Shown: positions 48,288 through 59,111 of the stretch, one piece after another
How the letters are laid out: the number at the start of each line of letters is the position of its first letter
Position numbering within the stretch: position 1 is the first letter of the stretch
Assembly: GCA_016710365.1 (NCBI GenBank)
Contig: JADJVW010000002.1
Span: 186,001 to 250,000 of the forward strand
Source: Candidatus Caldilinea saccharophila
GTDB taxonomy: Bacteria > Chloroflexota > Anaerolineae > Caldilineales > Caldilineaceae
Length of the DNA: 64,000 bases
Direction: 5' to 3'
Notes under the pieces: model-generated
The model's input: only the letters and a program-made list of their open reading frames with translations
Told to the model about the DNA's origin: nothing
Database searches by the model: none
Translations under genes and position numbers: made by a program

Positions 48288-49142
48288 TTATCCGTAGACG
48301 TTGAGGCGCGTCTCGCTCAGCCCTGTGCGCGCGACGCGCACGCCTTCGAGCAGGGCAGCGTGCAGGGCAGCGTCTCCGTTGCTGGCAATGATGTTGTTGT
48401 CGCGGATCGTCCATTCGCGGCCGGCGTAGGTGGTCACCAAACCGCCCGCCTCGCGCACGAGCAGCGCGCCGGGGGCGATGTCCCACGGATTGAGCCATCC
48501 TTCCCAGTAGCCATCCGCCGCGCCCATTGCCACGTGCGCCAGATCCAGCGCCGCCGAACCCAGATTGCGCACACAGGCGGTGCGCGGCATGAAATAGGCA
48601 AACTCGGCGCCGTTGTTGTCCTGGGACTCGGCGCGATGGTAGGGAAAGCCGGTGATCAGCAGCGCCTTGCGCAGCGTGGACGTCGAGCTGACGTGCAACG
48701 GCTGTTCGCTGCCTGACGCTGTGCGCACATAAGCGCCGCGGCCTGGCCGGGCATAATAGGTGCAATCCAGCCCGATGTGATAGGTCACGGCCAGCAAGGT
48801 GGTTAAGCCTTCCTGCAAAGCAATGTTGACGGAGCAATAGGCGACATGATGGGCAAAATTGGTCGTCCCATCGATGGGATCGACCACCCAGAAGTCGTCC
48901 TGCGCCGGCGGTTGGTTGCTCTCCTCGCCCCATAACGCCACGCCTGGATAGAGCCGGTCAAGCGCCGCGCGGATAAAGTCTTCCGAGGCGACATCCGCGG
49001 CCGTGACCAGATCGATCTCGCTGGACTTTTCGCGGACCGTCGCCTGTCCCGTCGCAATCATCCTGCGCGCCAAGTCGCTGGCGCTACGCGCCACTGCAAT
49101 GACCAGATCGACGTCTTTTGTTCGATACGCATCAAGATTCAC
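48288..49142 (-). CDS. Inositol monophosphatase family protein
   Basis: A 284-residue Mg-dependent phosphatase. Ligands sit in [17 protein letters not shown] and the C-terminal [15 protein letters not shown]. Substrate could be inositol phosphate, fructose-1,6-bisphosphate or 3'-phosphoadenosine phosphate. I start at GTG 49142, preceded by GAGAAAGA; a TTG at 49175 is the other choice. It leads a minus-strand run with the Crp regulator and thioredoxin genes. Confidence 0.9.
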   Translation of the reverse strand: MNLDAYRTKDVDLVIAVARSASDLARRMIATGQATVREKSSEIDLVTAADVASEDFIRAALDRLYPGVALWGEESNQPPAQDDFWVVDPIDGTTNFAHHVAYCSVNIALQEGLTTLLAVTYHIGLDCTYYARPGRGAYVRTASGSEQPLHVSSTSTLRKALLITGFPYHRAESQDNNGAEFAYFMPRTACVRNLGSAALDLAHVAMGAADGYWEGWLNPWDIAPGALLVREAGGLVTTYAGREWTIRDNNIIASNGDAALHAALLEGVRVARTGLSETRLNVYG

Positions 49143-49331
49143 TCTTTCTCTATCGTAACTATACGGCCCTGGCAAAAATTGACCACGGATTCAACGGATG
49201 AGATTATAGCAATTTTCAGTGGATCCATTGGCATGATACCACCGGTGAGTGGTTTGGTAGGAAGACAGAACTGCGGTATATTGAAGCGAAACAAATGTTC
49301 CGATCACCTGAGCATCAGGAGTGCAATTGCA

Positions 49332-49988
49332 ATGGATATTACCTGGTACGGCCTTTCCTGTTTTCGCATTCGTGAAGGCGGAGTGACCGTTGTCTGTGAC
49401 CCTTATGACAAGTCAGTTGGCCCATCGCTCATCAAAGTGCGCGCCGACATCGTCACCAGCAGCCATGATCGAGCCGGCCATAACGCGGTGGAGCGCGTCA
49501 CCGGCGAGCCAAAGGTGCTGACCGGGCCAGGCGAATACGAAGTCAAGAATGTCTTTATCACCGGGCTGACGACCTTTCACCGGCGTAGCGACGGCCAACC
49601 TGCGGAACGCAACACCGCCTTCTTCTTTGAGTTTGGCGACCTGACCATTGGGCACATGGGCGATATTGGCGAAGTGCCGGCGCAATCCGAAATCGAAGAG
49701 CTCAACATCGGCGAGGTCGATGTATTGATGGTGCCAGTTGGCGGCGGCGCCACCCTGGACCCGGCGCGGGCGGTGGAATTGGTAGGCATGCTGGAGCCGC
49801 GCATCGTCATCCCCATGCACTATCGGCATGACGGGCTGGCCGATGACCTAGCCGCGCAGTTGGAAAGTGTGGAAAAATTCCTCAAAGAGTTTGGCGCCAC
49901 TACTGTTGACCCGGTGGAGACCCTGAAGATTTCCAAGAGTTCGCTGCCCGAAGAGACACAGATTCTGCTGCTGAACCCGACATTCTGA
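49332..49988 (+). CDS. Metallo-beta-lactamase-fold protein, UlaG-like, degenerate motif
   Basis: A 218-residue protein related to UlaG-like hydrolases (COG2220). It begins [13 protein letters not shown] and has [15 protein letters not shown] and IPMHYRHDG, in the order of family motifs. The zinc motif HxHxDH is changed to SSHDRAGH, so normal two-metal binding is doubtful. Start is ATG 49332 with AGGAG upstream at 49317-49321. A strong terminator follows. Function unknown. Confidence 0.82.
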   Translation: MDITWYGLSCFRIREGGVTVVCDPYDKSVGPSLIKVRADIVTSSHDRAGHNAVERVTGEPKVLTGPGEYEVKNVFITGLTTFHRRSDGQPAERNTAFFFEFGDLTIGHMGDIGEVPAQSEIEELNIGEVDVLMVPVGGGATLDPARAVELVGMLEPRIVIPMHYRHDGLADDLAAQLESVEKFLKEFGATTVDPVETLKISKSSLPEETQILLLNPTF

Positions 49989-49999
49989 AAAAGTTTGGG

Positions 50000-50042
50000 A
50001 AATAAAAGGGGCGAGGTGGACATCACCTCGCCCCTTTTATTT
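50000..50042. terminator. Bidirectional rho-independent terminator
   Basis: Perfect 19-bp stem (50000-50018 with 50024-50042) around a 5-nt loop, with A-rich and T-rich ends on both strands. It serves the beta-lactamase-fold gene on the plus strand and the transglutaminase gene on the minus strand, whose stop lies inside it. Confidence 0.92.
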
Positions 50043-52482
50043 CTTCTCCGGCTCCTCTACAAGCGTATGCGGATCGACGGGTTTCCGCCGCAGGCGCTGT
50101 CGCCACGTGCGCCGCCAGGCTTTCCAAAAAACTGTTTCGAGTTGCCGCCATGTTTGCCAGAGCGCTGGCTCACTTGTCTGATCTTGCATTTCGATCGCCG
50201 GTTCGGCCCCGCTGAAACGGTAGCGAACATAGGTATCCGTGACCTCACGCACATACGGCTCGGCCTCGGGCAGCACGCCGCTAAGCGCGCGAGCATGTTC
50301 GTGAGGCGTGTGGCTGGTGCGTAGCGGCAAGCCGAGCCGCTGCGACCAGCGCTCCAACCGCTCGTAAACCTGGAGCGGCAACTCGGCGGTAAAGAGCGTC
50401 GGCCCGCTGTTACGCGCGCGCCAGATGAGCAGCGCGCCGATTGGTATCACGATCAACAGCGCCAGCAGCACCAGCCACCAAGACATGACAGGCGCGCCCG
50501 CGCCGGCATTTTCCTGTGCATCCAGCAATTCCTCGCCGGTAAACTGAGGCGGCAGCTCCTCGGGGCCGGTCTGCGGCGTCGGTGCGGCCGCCGCGTCTCC
50601 GGCTGCGGGCGTGGGTTCGGGTTGCTGGCTGTTCGCCGTCAATTCCGTGGGATCTTCGCCAGGCAGCCGATCCAACGGGCTTTCGCCTGCGGTCGGCTCA
50701 AACTCGACCCAGCCATATTCCGGGAAGAAGACTTCCACCCAGGTGTGCGCGTCTCGCTCGGTGACGAAATAGGCGCCGCTCTCCTCATCAAACAATCCCT
50801 CGGCGTAGCCGCTAGCCGTGCGCGCGGGGATGCCGGCCACGCGCAGCATCATCGCCATCGCCGTAGCGTAGTAGTCGCAATACCCTTCTTTGATATCGAA
50901 CAGGAAATACTCGAGCGGGTCGCGCCCCGCGGGTGGTGCAGGAATGGCATCGTTGTACGGGATCGAGCGAAGGTAGGCTTCAATGGCTTTCGCCTTGTCG
51001 TAGGGCGTAGTGATGCCGGCGGTCAACTGCCGGGAAAGTTCGGCGACGCTCTCGGGAAAACCTTCGGGAATCTGCACAAAACGGTCAAGGATTTCGGGCG
51101 GATACTCCTGGCTGGCGTTCTGCAGATCGCGCACCGTGGCGTCCGTGGCCGCGCTCATCAGCACATAGCGATCGCCGTTGAATAACTCGCGATTGGTGCG
51201 AATCATCGTGAACTCGACCGGCGGCGTTTCGGCGGGCGCCGGCAGCCGGGATCGCCGTGGCCCCGGCCTGGGGACGCACTTGCGCGTCGATCTCCACTGT
51301 AGATTGCGCCACATCGGGCATGCCAAACAGCATCGTGCCCACGGGCGCCAGCACGGTGATGGTCTGGCTGACCGCGGTGCGTGCGCGCCAGCTTGCGATC
51401 GGTGCGATCTGGCCAGGGTCGTAACGCTGCATCTCGTCGGCTGTATTGAGCCAACTTCCCTCGGCATAGGTGTCAAACACCACGGCGCGCCAGTAGCGCG
51501 CGCGCGAAGATTCTGCTTGAAAGACGGGCGAGTCATTGACGTTACGTTCGCCGCCCAGCGTCAAGGAATTGCCAAACGAAGAGGCGACCTCCGAGGGCTG
51601 GCGGTTAAGCCCCTGGTAGAGCCGCTGCACATTTTCGGCGGTCGATTCCCAGGTTGTATTGATCGGCGTCAGCAAGGCGCGCATTTGTGGATTGCGCCCC
51701 AAACCGGGCATTACCCAGGCGACCAGCACCAGCAACGCCGCAAACAGGACGCCGTTGCGCAAGAAATCCCAGACAATGTCGGGCTGAAAGTAGATGCGTT
51801 GCTCGCGCCAACGCAGTTGCTGTTCGGACAAATTGGTGCGCACCAGCAGCACCAGCGCCACCAGCACAAATGTCACCAAGAAACCCAGCGTCGAATTCGG
51901 GGCGTAGTAGGTGTTGATCAACAGCACCACACCCGCGGGCGCCACCGCGCGCCAGGTGTATCCATAGCGAAAGATCGACCAGACGCCCAGGTAGGTCAGC
52001 CACCACACCAGAAAACAGATTTCAAAGACGAAGACATAATTGTCGGCGCTGGCTGAACGACTGATGGCCGCATCCACCCAATCGAGCAAGCGCAGCAATA
52101 CAAAATAGACGCGCGCCTGCAAGTCGCTGACCTGGGCGCTGTCAAGAAAGGGCGCGATCTGAGCCGCAGGCACAGTAAGCGCCATCGAATAAAGAATCCA
52201 GGCCAGACCGACAAACATGCTGTGCGACAGGGCAAAAAAGCCGTCAAAGCGGCTGAACGACATCAGCAAGCCGAGCAAATAGGCGCCGGCCGTGACTGGG
52301 ATGACGACGGCCAGACTGCCGACATGTCCGGCCGCATCGAGCGCCGCGGCCAGGATCAGATAAAGCAGGCCGGTAAGAATTGCCGCCAGCCAATGGCCAT
52401 CTTGAAAATAGACGCTTTCGCGATATTGAAATCGTCGTCTTATGGGAGACGGTGGAGAGATCGTTTGCGTTGTCTGTGTCAT
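50037..52482 (-). CDS. Membrane transglutaminase-like protein, TgpA type (frameshift)
   Basis: A membrane protein of about 814 residues after removing one base. The N-terminal part (about 25-270) has several membrane helices, then an extracellular region. A transglutaminase core follows with the catalytic Cys in [17 protein letters not shown], His in [21 protein letters not shown] and Asp implied. A Pro/Ala-rich linker, another membrane helix ([21 protein letters not shown]) and a C-terminal DUF4129-like domain end it. TgpA is essential in Pseudomonas. The extra base lies near 51241-51250. Start at ATG 52482, 14 bases after the partner gene. Confidence 0.87.
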
Positions 52483-52496
52483 GAATCCAATTGCTT

Positions 52497-54595
52497 TTAC
52501 AATAACCGCCACAAAAGGGCTGTCAGTCCGAAGATTGCGACCAGCGCGGCAAGTCCGGCTAACAAGACGCGTCCAGTGCTGAGCGCGCCTACCTGGACAT
52601 TCAACATTTGCGGCGGACTGGAGACAGTCACCAGCCAAGCGCGCGCCGCCTCATTGGTTGTGCCCGGCGTCGAAAGTGAGATGACCACCTGGCTGTCCTG
52701 CGCCAGGGTGCGCCATGTGTGCGCGGCCGCACGGTAATTGGCGGCGCGCAGCCGCTCCTCCTGGGACGCCTGCAAGGTCGCTGCGCCGGTGGCGCCGGTC
52801 GCATTGGCTTCAAATTCCGCGGCCTGCCGGTCGAGCTCCGCGGCGATCCGCTGCCATTGTTCGCCCACTGTGCGCAGATCGATAGGCTGCGTCACCCGCA
52901 CCTGCTGCCATAATCCATTGCTCTGCGTCTGAATCTGTGGCCCCAACTGTCCCAGCAGCACGCGCAACAGCGCCCAATCCGCGTCGGTGGGCAGCACGCG
53001 TGCAAGCTCCACGCCGTTCGAACCTGCCGGTAGATGCAGCGTCAGCTTGAACTGTGCGGGCGCGCCGGCTGCAGAAACGCGGCGCACCTCCGGTTCCATC
53101 GCGCGCAACGCAGGCGTTGTGCGCCAGTTCTGCACAACTGCCTCGATCGCTGCTTGCGCGTCTTCGCCTTCTCCTTCGTTGGCATCAACATTAACCTGCA
53201 CCTCCACCCCGCGTTCGGACATTGTTGTAGAAACGTTCCAACGCGCAAAGAGGTTTCGATATTGGGTGGGCGGCTGCAACGCCGGGGATTGGATCAGCTC
53301 GCCGGCGAGCGCCAGCGCAGTGGCGCGGTCGCCCTGTTCGATCAACTGGACAGCCTGCTGCACGACCAACGCCTGGCGCTCCTGTTCGAGAAAGTCGGCG
53401 CCACTGCCGCCGGCCGGCAGATCCTGAAGGCGCTCGATCAACGCCAGTGCGCCGGGGATGTCCCCGCGCCGGCGTAGATCGGCCAGCATGAGGCGCAGAC
53501 CATCCACCTGCCATTGCTCCAACTCGCTGCGTCGTGCGTCGTCGACCATCATGCCTTGCAGCGCCAGCCCAGCCTCGACCATCATCGCTTGTGCGTCATC
53601 GGCGTGGTCGGTGGCGGCCACGCGCGATACAGGGCGGCCAGACCGGCGTGCAGATCGGCGAGATCAAACGCAGCAGCGCCGGCAGCCTCGGCTTGACGGA
53701 TGCCTTCTGTGTACGCGGCGGCGGCCTGCGCCAGGAAACGTTCTTGCGCGGCGGCGTCGCCAAGCTGGGCGGCGGCGCCTGCCAACTGGCGGTAACGCAA
53801 CCCGAGCTCGGCGTAGCGGTCCGGGGCATTGCCGGTGGCTGCGGCGGTCAATTGTTGCAATTCCTGCCAGAAGGCAGGCGCAATGGCCTGAAACGAAATG
53901 CGCACCGGCAGGTCACTCTCAAAAAGCCATTCCAGTTGGATATCGCCGGTGGCAGCATAACGCCACGAATCCGGTTCGACATGCAGCCAGCTAGCGATGC
54001 TCGTTTGCAGGCCAGGCGCCAAATTAACGCGCACGCTGCGTTGGCCGCGCCACTGGCGCAGCAATTCAGTTGGATAGACGATGCTGGTCAGCGCGTCAAC
54101 ACCCAATCCTCGGCTGCCTGTCAATGTGATGTCGGTGCGCGCATTCGCAGGGATGGCAACCTGCACCGTAGTGCTGCCATCCTCGGCAACCGCGGGCGTC
54201 AACAGGACGCCGTCTTGCATCAGGGTCAGCTCGAAGGGGGCGGCGCCGTCAAGGCTAAGCGGCGCCAAAATGTCCTCTTTGGTTTCATTGCGAATGTCGA
54301 AGGTAGCGTCGATGCGTAGCAGTGGAGCGCCCTGGGCATCGACATCCAATGTAATCGTGGCGACGTGTGTGTGGAGGGTAGCGACTGTCGCCTCAGCAGG
54401 GCGAAGGAGTGGAAGCGTGATCTCGGCGTTATTCGTTTCGGATTGAAGCCGAGGAGCGGAAAACAAGTGACGCGGCAGAAAAAGTGTTCCAGCAATCACA
54501 AGCCAGAGTAAAATTCGAGGATATACCCGCAATTGGCGACGAAGTTGCGTTTCCTTTCTGGTTCTGGTATCGTGCACGTTATTAGTTACACTCAT
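52497..54595 (-). CDS. Exported membrane-anchored protein of unknown function (frameshift)
   Basis: A protein of about 699 residues split into two frames. It begins with a membrane or signal segment ([23 protein letters not shown]). A beta-rich region of about 200 residues and then a helical region of 300 residues (TPR-like runs [35 protein letters not shown]) follow, and it ends with a membrane helix ([24 protein letters not shown]). The frames meet near 53618-53622, where one base is missing; joined, they read [19 protein letters not shown] do not recognise the family. It lies directly upstream of the transglutaminase, so they may form a membrane complex. Confidence 0.7.
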
Positions 54596-54602
54596 TCTAC
54601 GC

Positions 54603-54926
54603 ATGGATCGGGCACAAATAAATATGGTCCGCCTATTGATGCAATGGGATATCAAAATGGGCCGCGAACAGGATTTCTCCGAGTTCGTCGTGCGTGAATT
54701 TGCCCCACGCCTCATGCAACTTGGCATCGAGCCAAGCGAGGTTCTGTATACCATGTACGGAGAAGGCCCGCAAATGCTGACGTTGGGTGCGGTCGAGAGC
54801 AAGGAGAAACTTCAGGAAATCCTGCAAAGCGCCGGCTGGAAGAAACTTCACGAAAAGCTATTGACCTACGTCACCAATTACAGCCAGAAGGCTGTATCAG
54901 ACAATGGACGCAACTTCCAGCTTTGA
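54603..54926 (+). CDS. Small conserved-looking protein, alpha/beta, unknown function
   Basis: A 107-residue protein. The order strand-helix-strand-helix (MVRLLMQWDIKMGREQDFSEF, LYTMYGEGPQMLTLGAVES, KEKLQEILQSAGWKKLHEKLL) resembles dimeric alpha-beta barrel proteins of the ABM or EthD kind. This is an inference from pattern, not a family match. The start may be ATG 54603 or ATG 54624. It diverges from the transglutaminase partner gene; the two starts lie about 10 bp apart. Confidence 0.65.
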   Translation: MDRAQINMVRLLMQWDIKMGREQDFSEFVVREFAPRLMQLGIEPSEVLYTMYGEGPQMLTLGAVESKEKLQEILQSAGWKKLHEKLLTYVTNYSQKAVSDNGRNFQL

Positions 54927-55081
54927 GCGTGTGTTTGCGTGACATTCGTCCGCTCTGCCGCTTTGGCTTCTATTGTACGCCGCCTGCCTCCTACCTTTCA
55001 CCCCGCTCCCCGTGCTATCTGCGTTGCTGGCGCAGCACCTACACCGTAGAGCCTTTGTCAGCAAAGTGTAAGTGAAAGCCG

Positions 55082-55110
55082 TTGATTCTCGATAGATCGT
55101 CCCCTATAAT
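55082..55110 (+). promoter_or_regulatory. Strong sigma-70-like promoter
   Basis: TTGATT (55082-55087) and a perfect TATAAT (55105-55110) with 17-bp spacing, in the 290-bp gap 54927-55215. It drives the receiver-like gene, with a leader of about 100 nt that contains repeated CAACAnTAGTCA strings (55160-55192). Confidence 0.7.
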
Positions 55111-55215
55111 CGCTTGTGACTGAGCGTACAGAGTTAGCTTCGTCATCATCAACAGTCGATTCAACAGTAGTCACTCAACAATAGTCATTTCAACATTGGA
55201 ATCCGCTGGTTCAGA

Positions 55216-55698
55216 ATGTTTAGAACAGACGCATACTTTCATGTGCCCGAAACCCGGTCAGGATATTTCCAGATGGAGCTAACCCCGGCGAAGGTTGCCC
55301 TTTTGCACACGGGGCAACATCCCAATGACAGAGTATTGCGCCTGTTAGCGCGATTCGATATCCAGACCATTCACGTCAATGTATCGGCAACCGACCGACT
55401 TGACCCAGACCAGTTTGCCGACTGCGATCTGATTTTATTCGAAGCCTTCGATCCTGTCAGCAATGAAAACCAGGCTGCATTGAATTGGATTCGGATGGGA
55501 AGTCGAGCGCCGCTGGTGATGCTTACCAATGGGTTGCGTGCGGAGCGGACGATTTCCGGCTTGATGGCGGGCGCCGATGCAGTTATGTCGCTGACCATGT
55601 CATGGGATGTCATTGTCGCACATTGCTATGCTCTGGTCAGACGTTGGCGGCTCGGTCAAAGCACATCGGTGCGCCCATTCACGATCCAATCCCATTAG
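55216..55698 (+). CDS. Stand-alone receiver-like (pseudo-CheY) protein
   Basis: A 160-residue protein. The pattern of strands [24 protein letters not shown] and GADAVMS with helices between resembles a response-regulator receiver domain. The phosphorylation site is not clear (ILFEAF where ILLDxxM-like is expected) and no output domain follows. It may be a phosphorylation-independent regulator or an adaptor. It has its own strong promoter. No histidine kinase is near. Confidence 0.6.
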   Translation: MFRTDAYFHVPETRSGYFQMELTPAKVALLHTGQHPNDRVLRLLARFDIQTIHVNVSATDRLDPDQFADCDLILFEAFDPVSNENQAALNWIRMGSRAPLVMLTNGLRAERTISGLMAGADAVMSLTMSWDVIVAHCYALVRRWRLGQSTSVRPFTIQSH

Positions 55699-55896
55699 CA
55701 TTCCACTTCTCCTCTGCGCAATTGCTATATTCTAGCAAAAAGCACATTACTCACAGAGGAACTAACAAAAAATACACTATTTATACGATCACCAGAATCG
55801 CTGCGTCCTTTAGCATAGATTCAACGGGGGTGAGGTTGTAGATTCCCACCTACAACTTCTTGGCCCGCGTTGCCCAACCGCTGAAAGGATGCAAAC

Positions 55897-56361
55897 ATGG
55901 CCTTATACACCCGGAAGCTCAAACTGCACGAACGCAAAATCCTCGAATCCCATCTGGACCTGCCTGAAGAAGACCTGCCTACGCATCGGCTACAGATCAT
56001 CGTACTCTCAGCCGCAGGAAAGCGCGTGCCGGAGATCAGCGAAGAGGTGCACTTGCATCCAATCAACGTGCGGAAGTGGATCCATCGCTTCAACCGCTAC
56101 GGATTAGATGGGCTGCGCAGCGGGAAATCACCCGGCCGGCCGCCAGTGTTCACAGACGAACAGCGCAATGAGATCGTCGCAATTGCAAATACTAATCCTC
56201 GGCTGCTGAACTTGCATTATTCGCGCTGGTCGTTGCAGCGCTTGCGTCGCTACCTGATCGACCATGACATCGTGGAGCACATCAGTGTTGAGACGATTCG
56301 ACAGATCATTCAATCGCAGGAGTCGGCGATCACTCACCGCTACGAACATGCATTGGAATAA
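55897..56361 (+). CDS. Helix-turn-helix protein, N-terminal part of an IS630-type transposase
   Basis: A 154-residue protein with two helix-turn-helix units: [36 protein letters not shown] and the following [25 protein letters not shown], the GRPP hinge typical of IS630-family transposases. The DDE catalytic domain is absent; the gene stops at 56361. It has a good AAAGGA ribosome-binding site. It may be a remnant or a small gene kept as a DNA-binding protein. No terminal repeats were found. Confidence 0.75.
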   Translation: MALYTRKLKLHERKILESHLDLPEEDLPTHRLQIIVLSAAGKRVPEISEEVHLHPINVRKWIHRFNRYGLDGLRSGKSPGRPPVFTDEQRNEIVAIANTNPRLLNLHYSRWSLQRLRRYLIDHDIVEHISVETIRQIIQSQESAITHRYEHALE

Positions 56362-56748
56362 ATCTGCATCCAGAAATTGCTTGCGGGGTCGCGTGACGCC
56401 CCTCTGTGCAGAGGGTGCTGCGCAGAGATTCCAGAATGGACGCTGACGATGGGCAGCTGATCCGTTTTCAGCATCATCAAGGATGGGCGTGCTATTGCAA
56501 CGAAAAACGGCAACTGGTGGTAATTTTCAAAAAAGGCGGCTCTGACGAGCCGCCTTTTTGTACGCATCATGTTAAAATCTTCTAACTTCATAACAGGGTC
56601 AGCCTATGCTATAGTGTCAGTCTATTACAACTACAAAACACGGCCTGTGTTTTGCCAGGTCATCTAACTTTGGACAGACGTCGTCACCTTACAGAGGAAG
56701 CCTGTCCGTGAAAACCAAAACAAGCATCAAGAAGGGCAGAATGCTTCC
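56362..56748. other. Intergenic stretch with terminator and a small ORF
   Basis: 387 bp before the DsbA-like gene. It has an ATCCAGAAATT string (56368-56378) also seen in the 84-bp repeats at 40410. A 49-codon frame (56436-56585) starts MDADDGQLIRFQHHQGW and runs through a terminator, so its coding value is doubtful. A TATAGT box at 56611-56617 may belong to the lipoprotein gene. Confidence 0.5.
56530..56559 (+). terminator. Rho-independent terminator
   Basis: GGCGGCT (56535-56541) and AGCCGCC (56548-56554) with a 6-nt loop, flanked by A5 and T5 runs. It ends plus-strand transcripts before the DsbA-like gene and could act on the minus strand too. Confidence 0.88.
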
Positions 56749-57902
56749 ATGAAAATTCGTTCGAGTATATCAACCCGCTTTCCTGTATTATGGCTTATCG
56801 GCCTCTTGTCGCTGCTGCTGATGGCGGCGTGTGCACCGATTCAACTGCCAAGTGGCGCGCCTGAGCCAGCGGCTGAGGGTGAAGCAGTGGCAACCGAAGC
56901 GCCGGCCGCTGAGTTGCTGCCCATCCCCGGCGAGATCTACAATGGTCTCCCTGTCGGCTTCACGCCGGAAGGCTTTCCTTTCCGTGGCGACCCCAATGCC
57001 CCGGTGACGATGGTCGAATACAGCGACTTCCAGTGCCCGTTCTGCGCGCGCTATTTCGTGCAGACCGAACCGGCCATCAACGATTCATTTGTGCGTTCGG
57101 GCCAGGTGCAGGTGATCTTCCGCGATTTCCCAATCGAAGGACTGCATCCTAATGCGCCCGCCGCGCATATCGCCAGCCTCTGCGTCGCCGACCAGGGCGC
57201 GCCGCTGTACTGGGCGATGCACGGCAAGCTCTTCCAGGCGCAGGCGGAGTGGAGCAATGTCTCCGACCCGCTGCCCATCTTCGAGCGGCTGGCAACAGAG
57301 AGCGGCGCCGACGTCGAGGCCTACAATACCTGTATGGAAAGTGACCAGGCCGCCAAGCAGGCGTTCATCGACGCGGCAATTGCCGAAGGGCAGGCCGCTG
57401 GCGTTTCCGGCACGCCTAGTTTCAACTTCCTGGGCGGGCCCGACGGTCAATACCTGCTGGTGGGCGCACAACCTTATGAGCAATTCGCCGCCTACATCGA
57501 AGCCCTGGTCGCGGGGGAAGCGCCGTTAGGCGCCGAACAACAGCAGGCCGACAATGGCGCCGCGGCCGAGATTCCCTTCTGGGCGACTGCTGAAGGCTGG
57601 CAGCCCGACCCCGAGCGCGCCGGCGCCAATATGGCTGGCGATTGGTATCGCGGCGATCCAGACGCCAAGGTTGTCGTCGTCGAGTTTTCCGACTTCCAAT
57701 GTCCATTCTGCCGCAAGCATGTCGAGGAAACCCAGCCGGCCCTCGACGAGCAGTTCGTCGACACGGGCGAGGTGGCCCCTTTGTGCAGGGGACGCCGACC
57801 TTTATCGTGCTGTTCAACGAAGAAGGTCGCATCATTCCAGGCGCCCTTCCCCTGGAGACCTTCTCGCAGGCGTTGCAGGAGATCATCGACCAGGTGCAGT
57901 AA
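56749..57902 (+). pseudogene. Lipoprotein with two DsbA-like thioredoxin domains, second one collapsed
   Basis: The N-terminus has a lipobox (LSLLLMAAC) and an acidic linker. Domain 1 (residues about 78-255) is complete: FQCPFC active site and cis-Pro in [10 protein letters not shown]. Domain 2 starts well ([15 protein letters not shown]) but jumps from FVDTGEV to [17 protein letters not shown] in another frame near 57773-57785. Roughly 100 or more residues between the active site and the cis-Pro loop are missing compared with domain 1. Read straight, the frame runs to 57918 with nonsense; the natural end is the stop at 57900-57902. It may be a deletion or a repeat-collapse in assembly. Family role: extracytoplasmic thiol oxidation. 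Confidence 0.8.
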
Positions 57903-57933
57903 CAGCAGATCCTGGTAGAGTCAGATCTTTACA

Positions 57934-57970
57934 AACAGCCGGGAAGCTCTGGAGCTTCCCGGCTGTTTTT
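57934..57970. terminator. Bidirectional rho-independent terminator
   Basis: A 15-bp perfect stem (57934-57948 with 57953-57967) with CTGG loop and T-run, between the converging lipoprotein and mltG genes. Confidence 0.92.
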
Positions 57971-57984
57971 GTGCAATCAATCCT

Positions 57985-59111
57985 TCATTCGCCGCTCAAA
58001 TAACGCCGGACATTCTCTTCATGTTCGACGAAGGTCGTCGCAAATACATGGCGGCCACTGCCGTCCGGGATGGCGACAAAATAGAGGTAGTCGTGTTGCT
58101 CTGGGGAGAGCACCGCGCGGATGCTGCTCAAGCCTGGCGCGGCAATGGGGCCAGGCGGCAGCCCCGCGTAAAGGTAGGTGTTGTAGGGGCTGTCCACGCT
58201 GCTGTACTCTTCCAGGAAAACCGGCGTCTTCCACCATTGCTCAGCCGCAGGCTGATAGCCCATCGCATATTGTACGGTCGGGTCGGCGTCGAGCTTCATG
58301 CCCGCGGCCAGCCGATTCAGATAGACGCCGGCAATGGACGGGCGCTCCTCCGGCGCCACGGCTTCACGCTCCACAATCGACGCCAGCGTCAACACCTCAT
58401 GCAGCGATAAGCGTAGCTGGCCGGCTGCCTGCGCTTCCTCAAAAAGCGGCAGCACGCGTTGGCCAAAGGTGTCCAACTGGCGCGCCAACACATCACGCGC
58501 CGTCGGCGCAGAGGCAGGAGCAGATAGGTGTCGGGAAAAAGGTACCCTTCCAGACTCGAACCGGCAGGACGCTGCTGCAAGAAAGGATAGCGGATTGGAT
58601 CGAGACCGGTCAGGTCGCCCGCCAGCGCCCTGTCGCGGTAGACCGCGCCTTCCTGCTCGCCGAGCAGACCGCCGCGACTCAGATAGTCGGCCGCCTGTTC
58701 GAGGCGCCAACCTTCTGGAATGGTGATGCTGATCGCGGCCGCCTGCGCGCGTGTCAGCGATTCGGCAATTTCGCGCAGGGTCATTGAGGGCGCCAGCGTG
58801 AATTCTCCGGCCGCGAGTCGATTGTCCAACCCGTTTGCGCGCACATACGCTTCGAACAGCGTCGCATCGCGGATCAGGCCAGCCTGTTCCAGATTCTGCC
58901 CGATCGCGCGCGCCGGCGTGCCAGACGCCACCACAAAACGCACCGGACGGTCATCGACGCTGGCCGGTTTGTCGATCTCAGCCTGATTGGTGCGAAGATA
59001 GATTTCCAGACCGGCGCTGCCGCCGCGCGCACAGGCCGCCAGTGCGAGGCCTGCTCCCAAAACGATCAGGAGCAGCCAAACAAGCCGGCGAAAAATTCTT
59101 TGGCGCCTCAA
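57985..59111 (-). CDS. mltG: Endolytic transglycosylase MltG (frameshift)
   Basis: A membrane-anchored murein transglycosylase of about 375 residues that cuts new glycan strands. An N-terminal helix ([19 protein letters not shown]) is followed by a LysM-like part and the YceG domain. [11 protein letters not shown] holds the catalytic Glu, and [17 protein letters not shown] is the family signature. One base is missing near 58505-58530; frames join as DTYLLLP then [16 protein letters not shown]. The start is TTG at 59111, overlapping the epimerase stop (TTGA), with AAAGGTG upstream. Confidence 0.88.

Noticed and set aside
56436..56585. 49-codon small ORF before the lipoprotein gene
   Set aside because: It runs through a rho-independent terminator, so translation is unlikely; kept only as a note.
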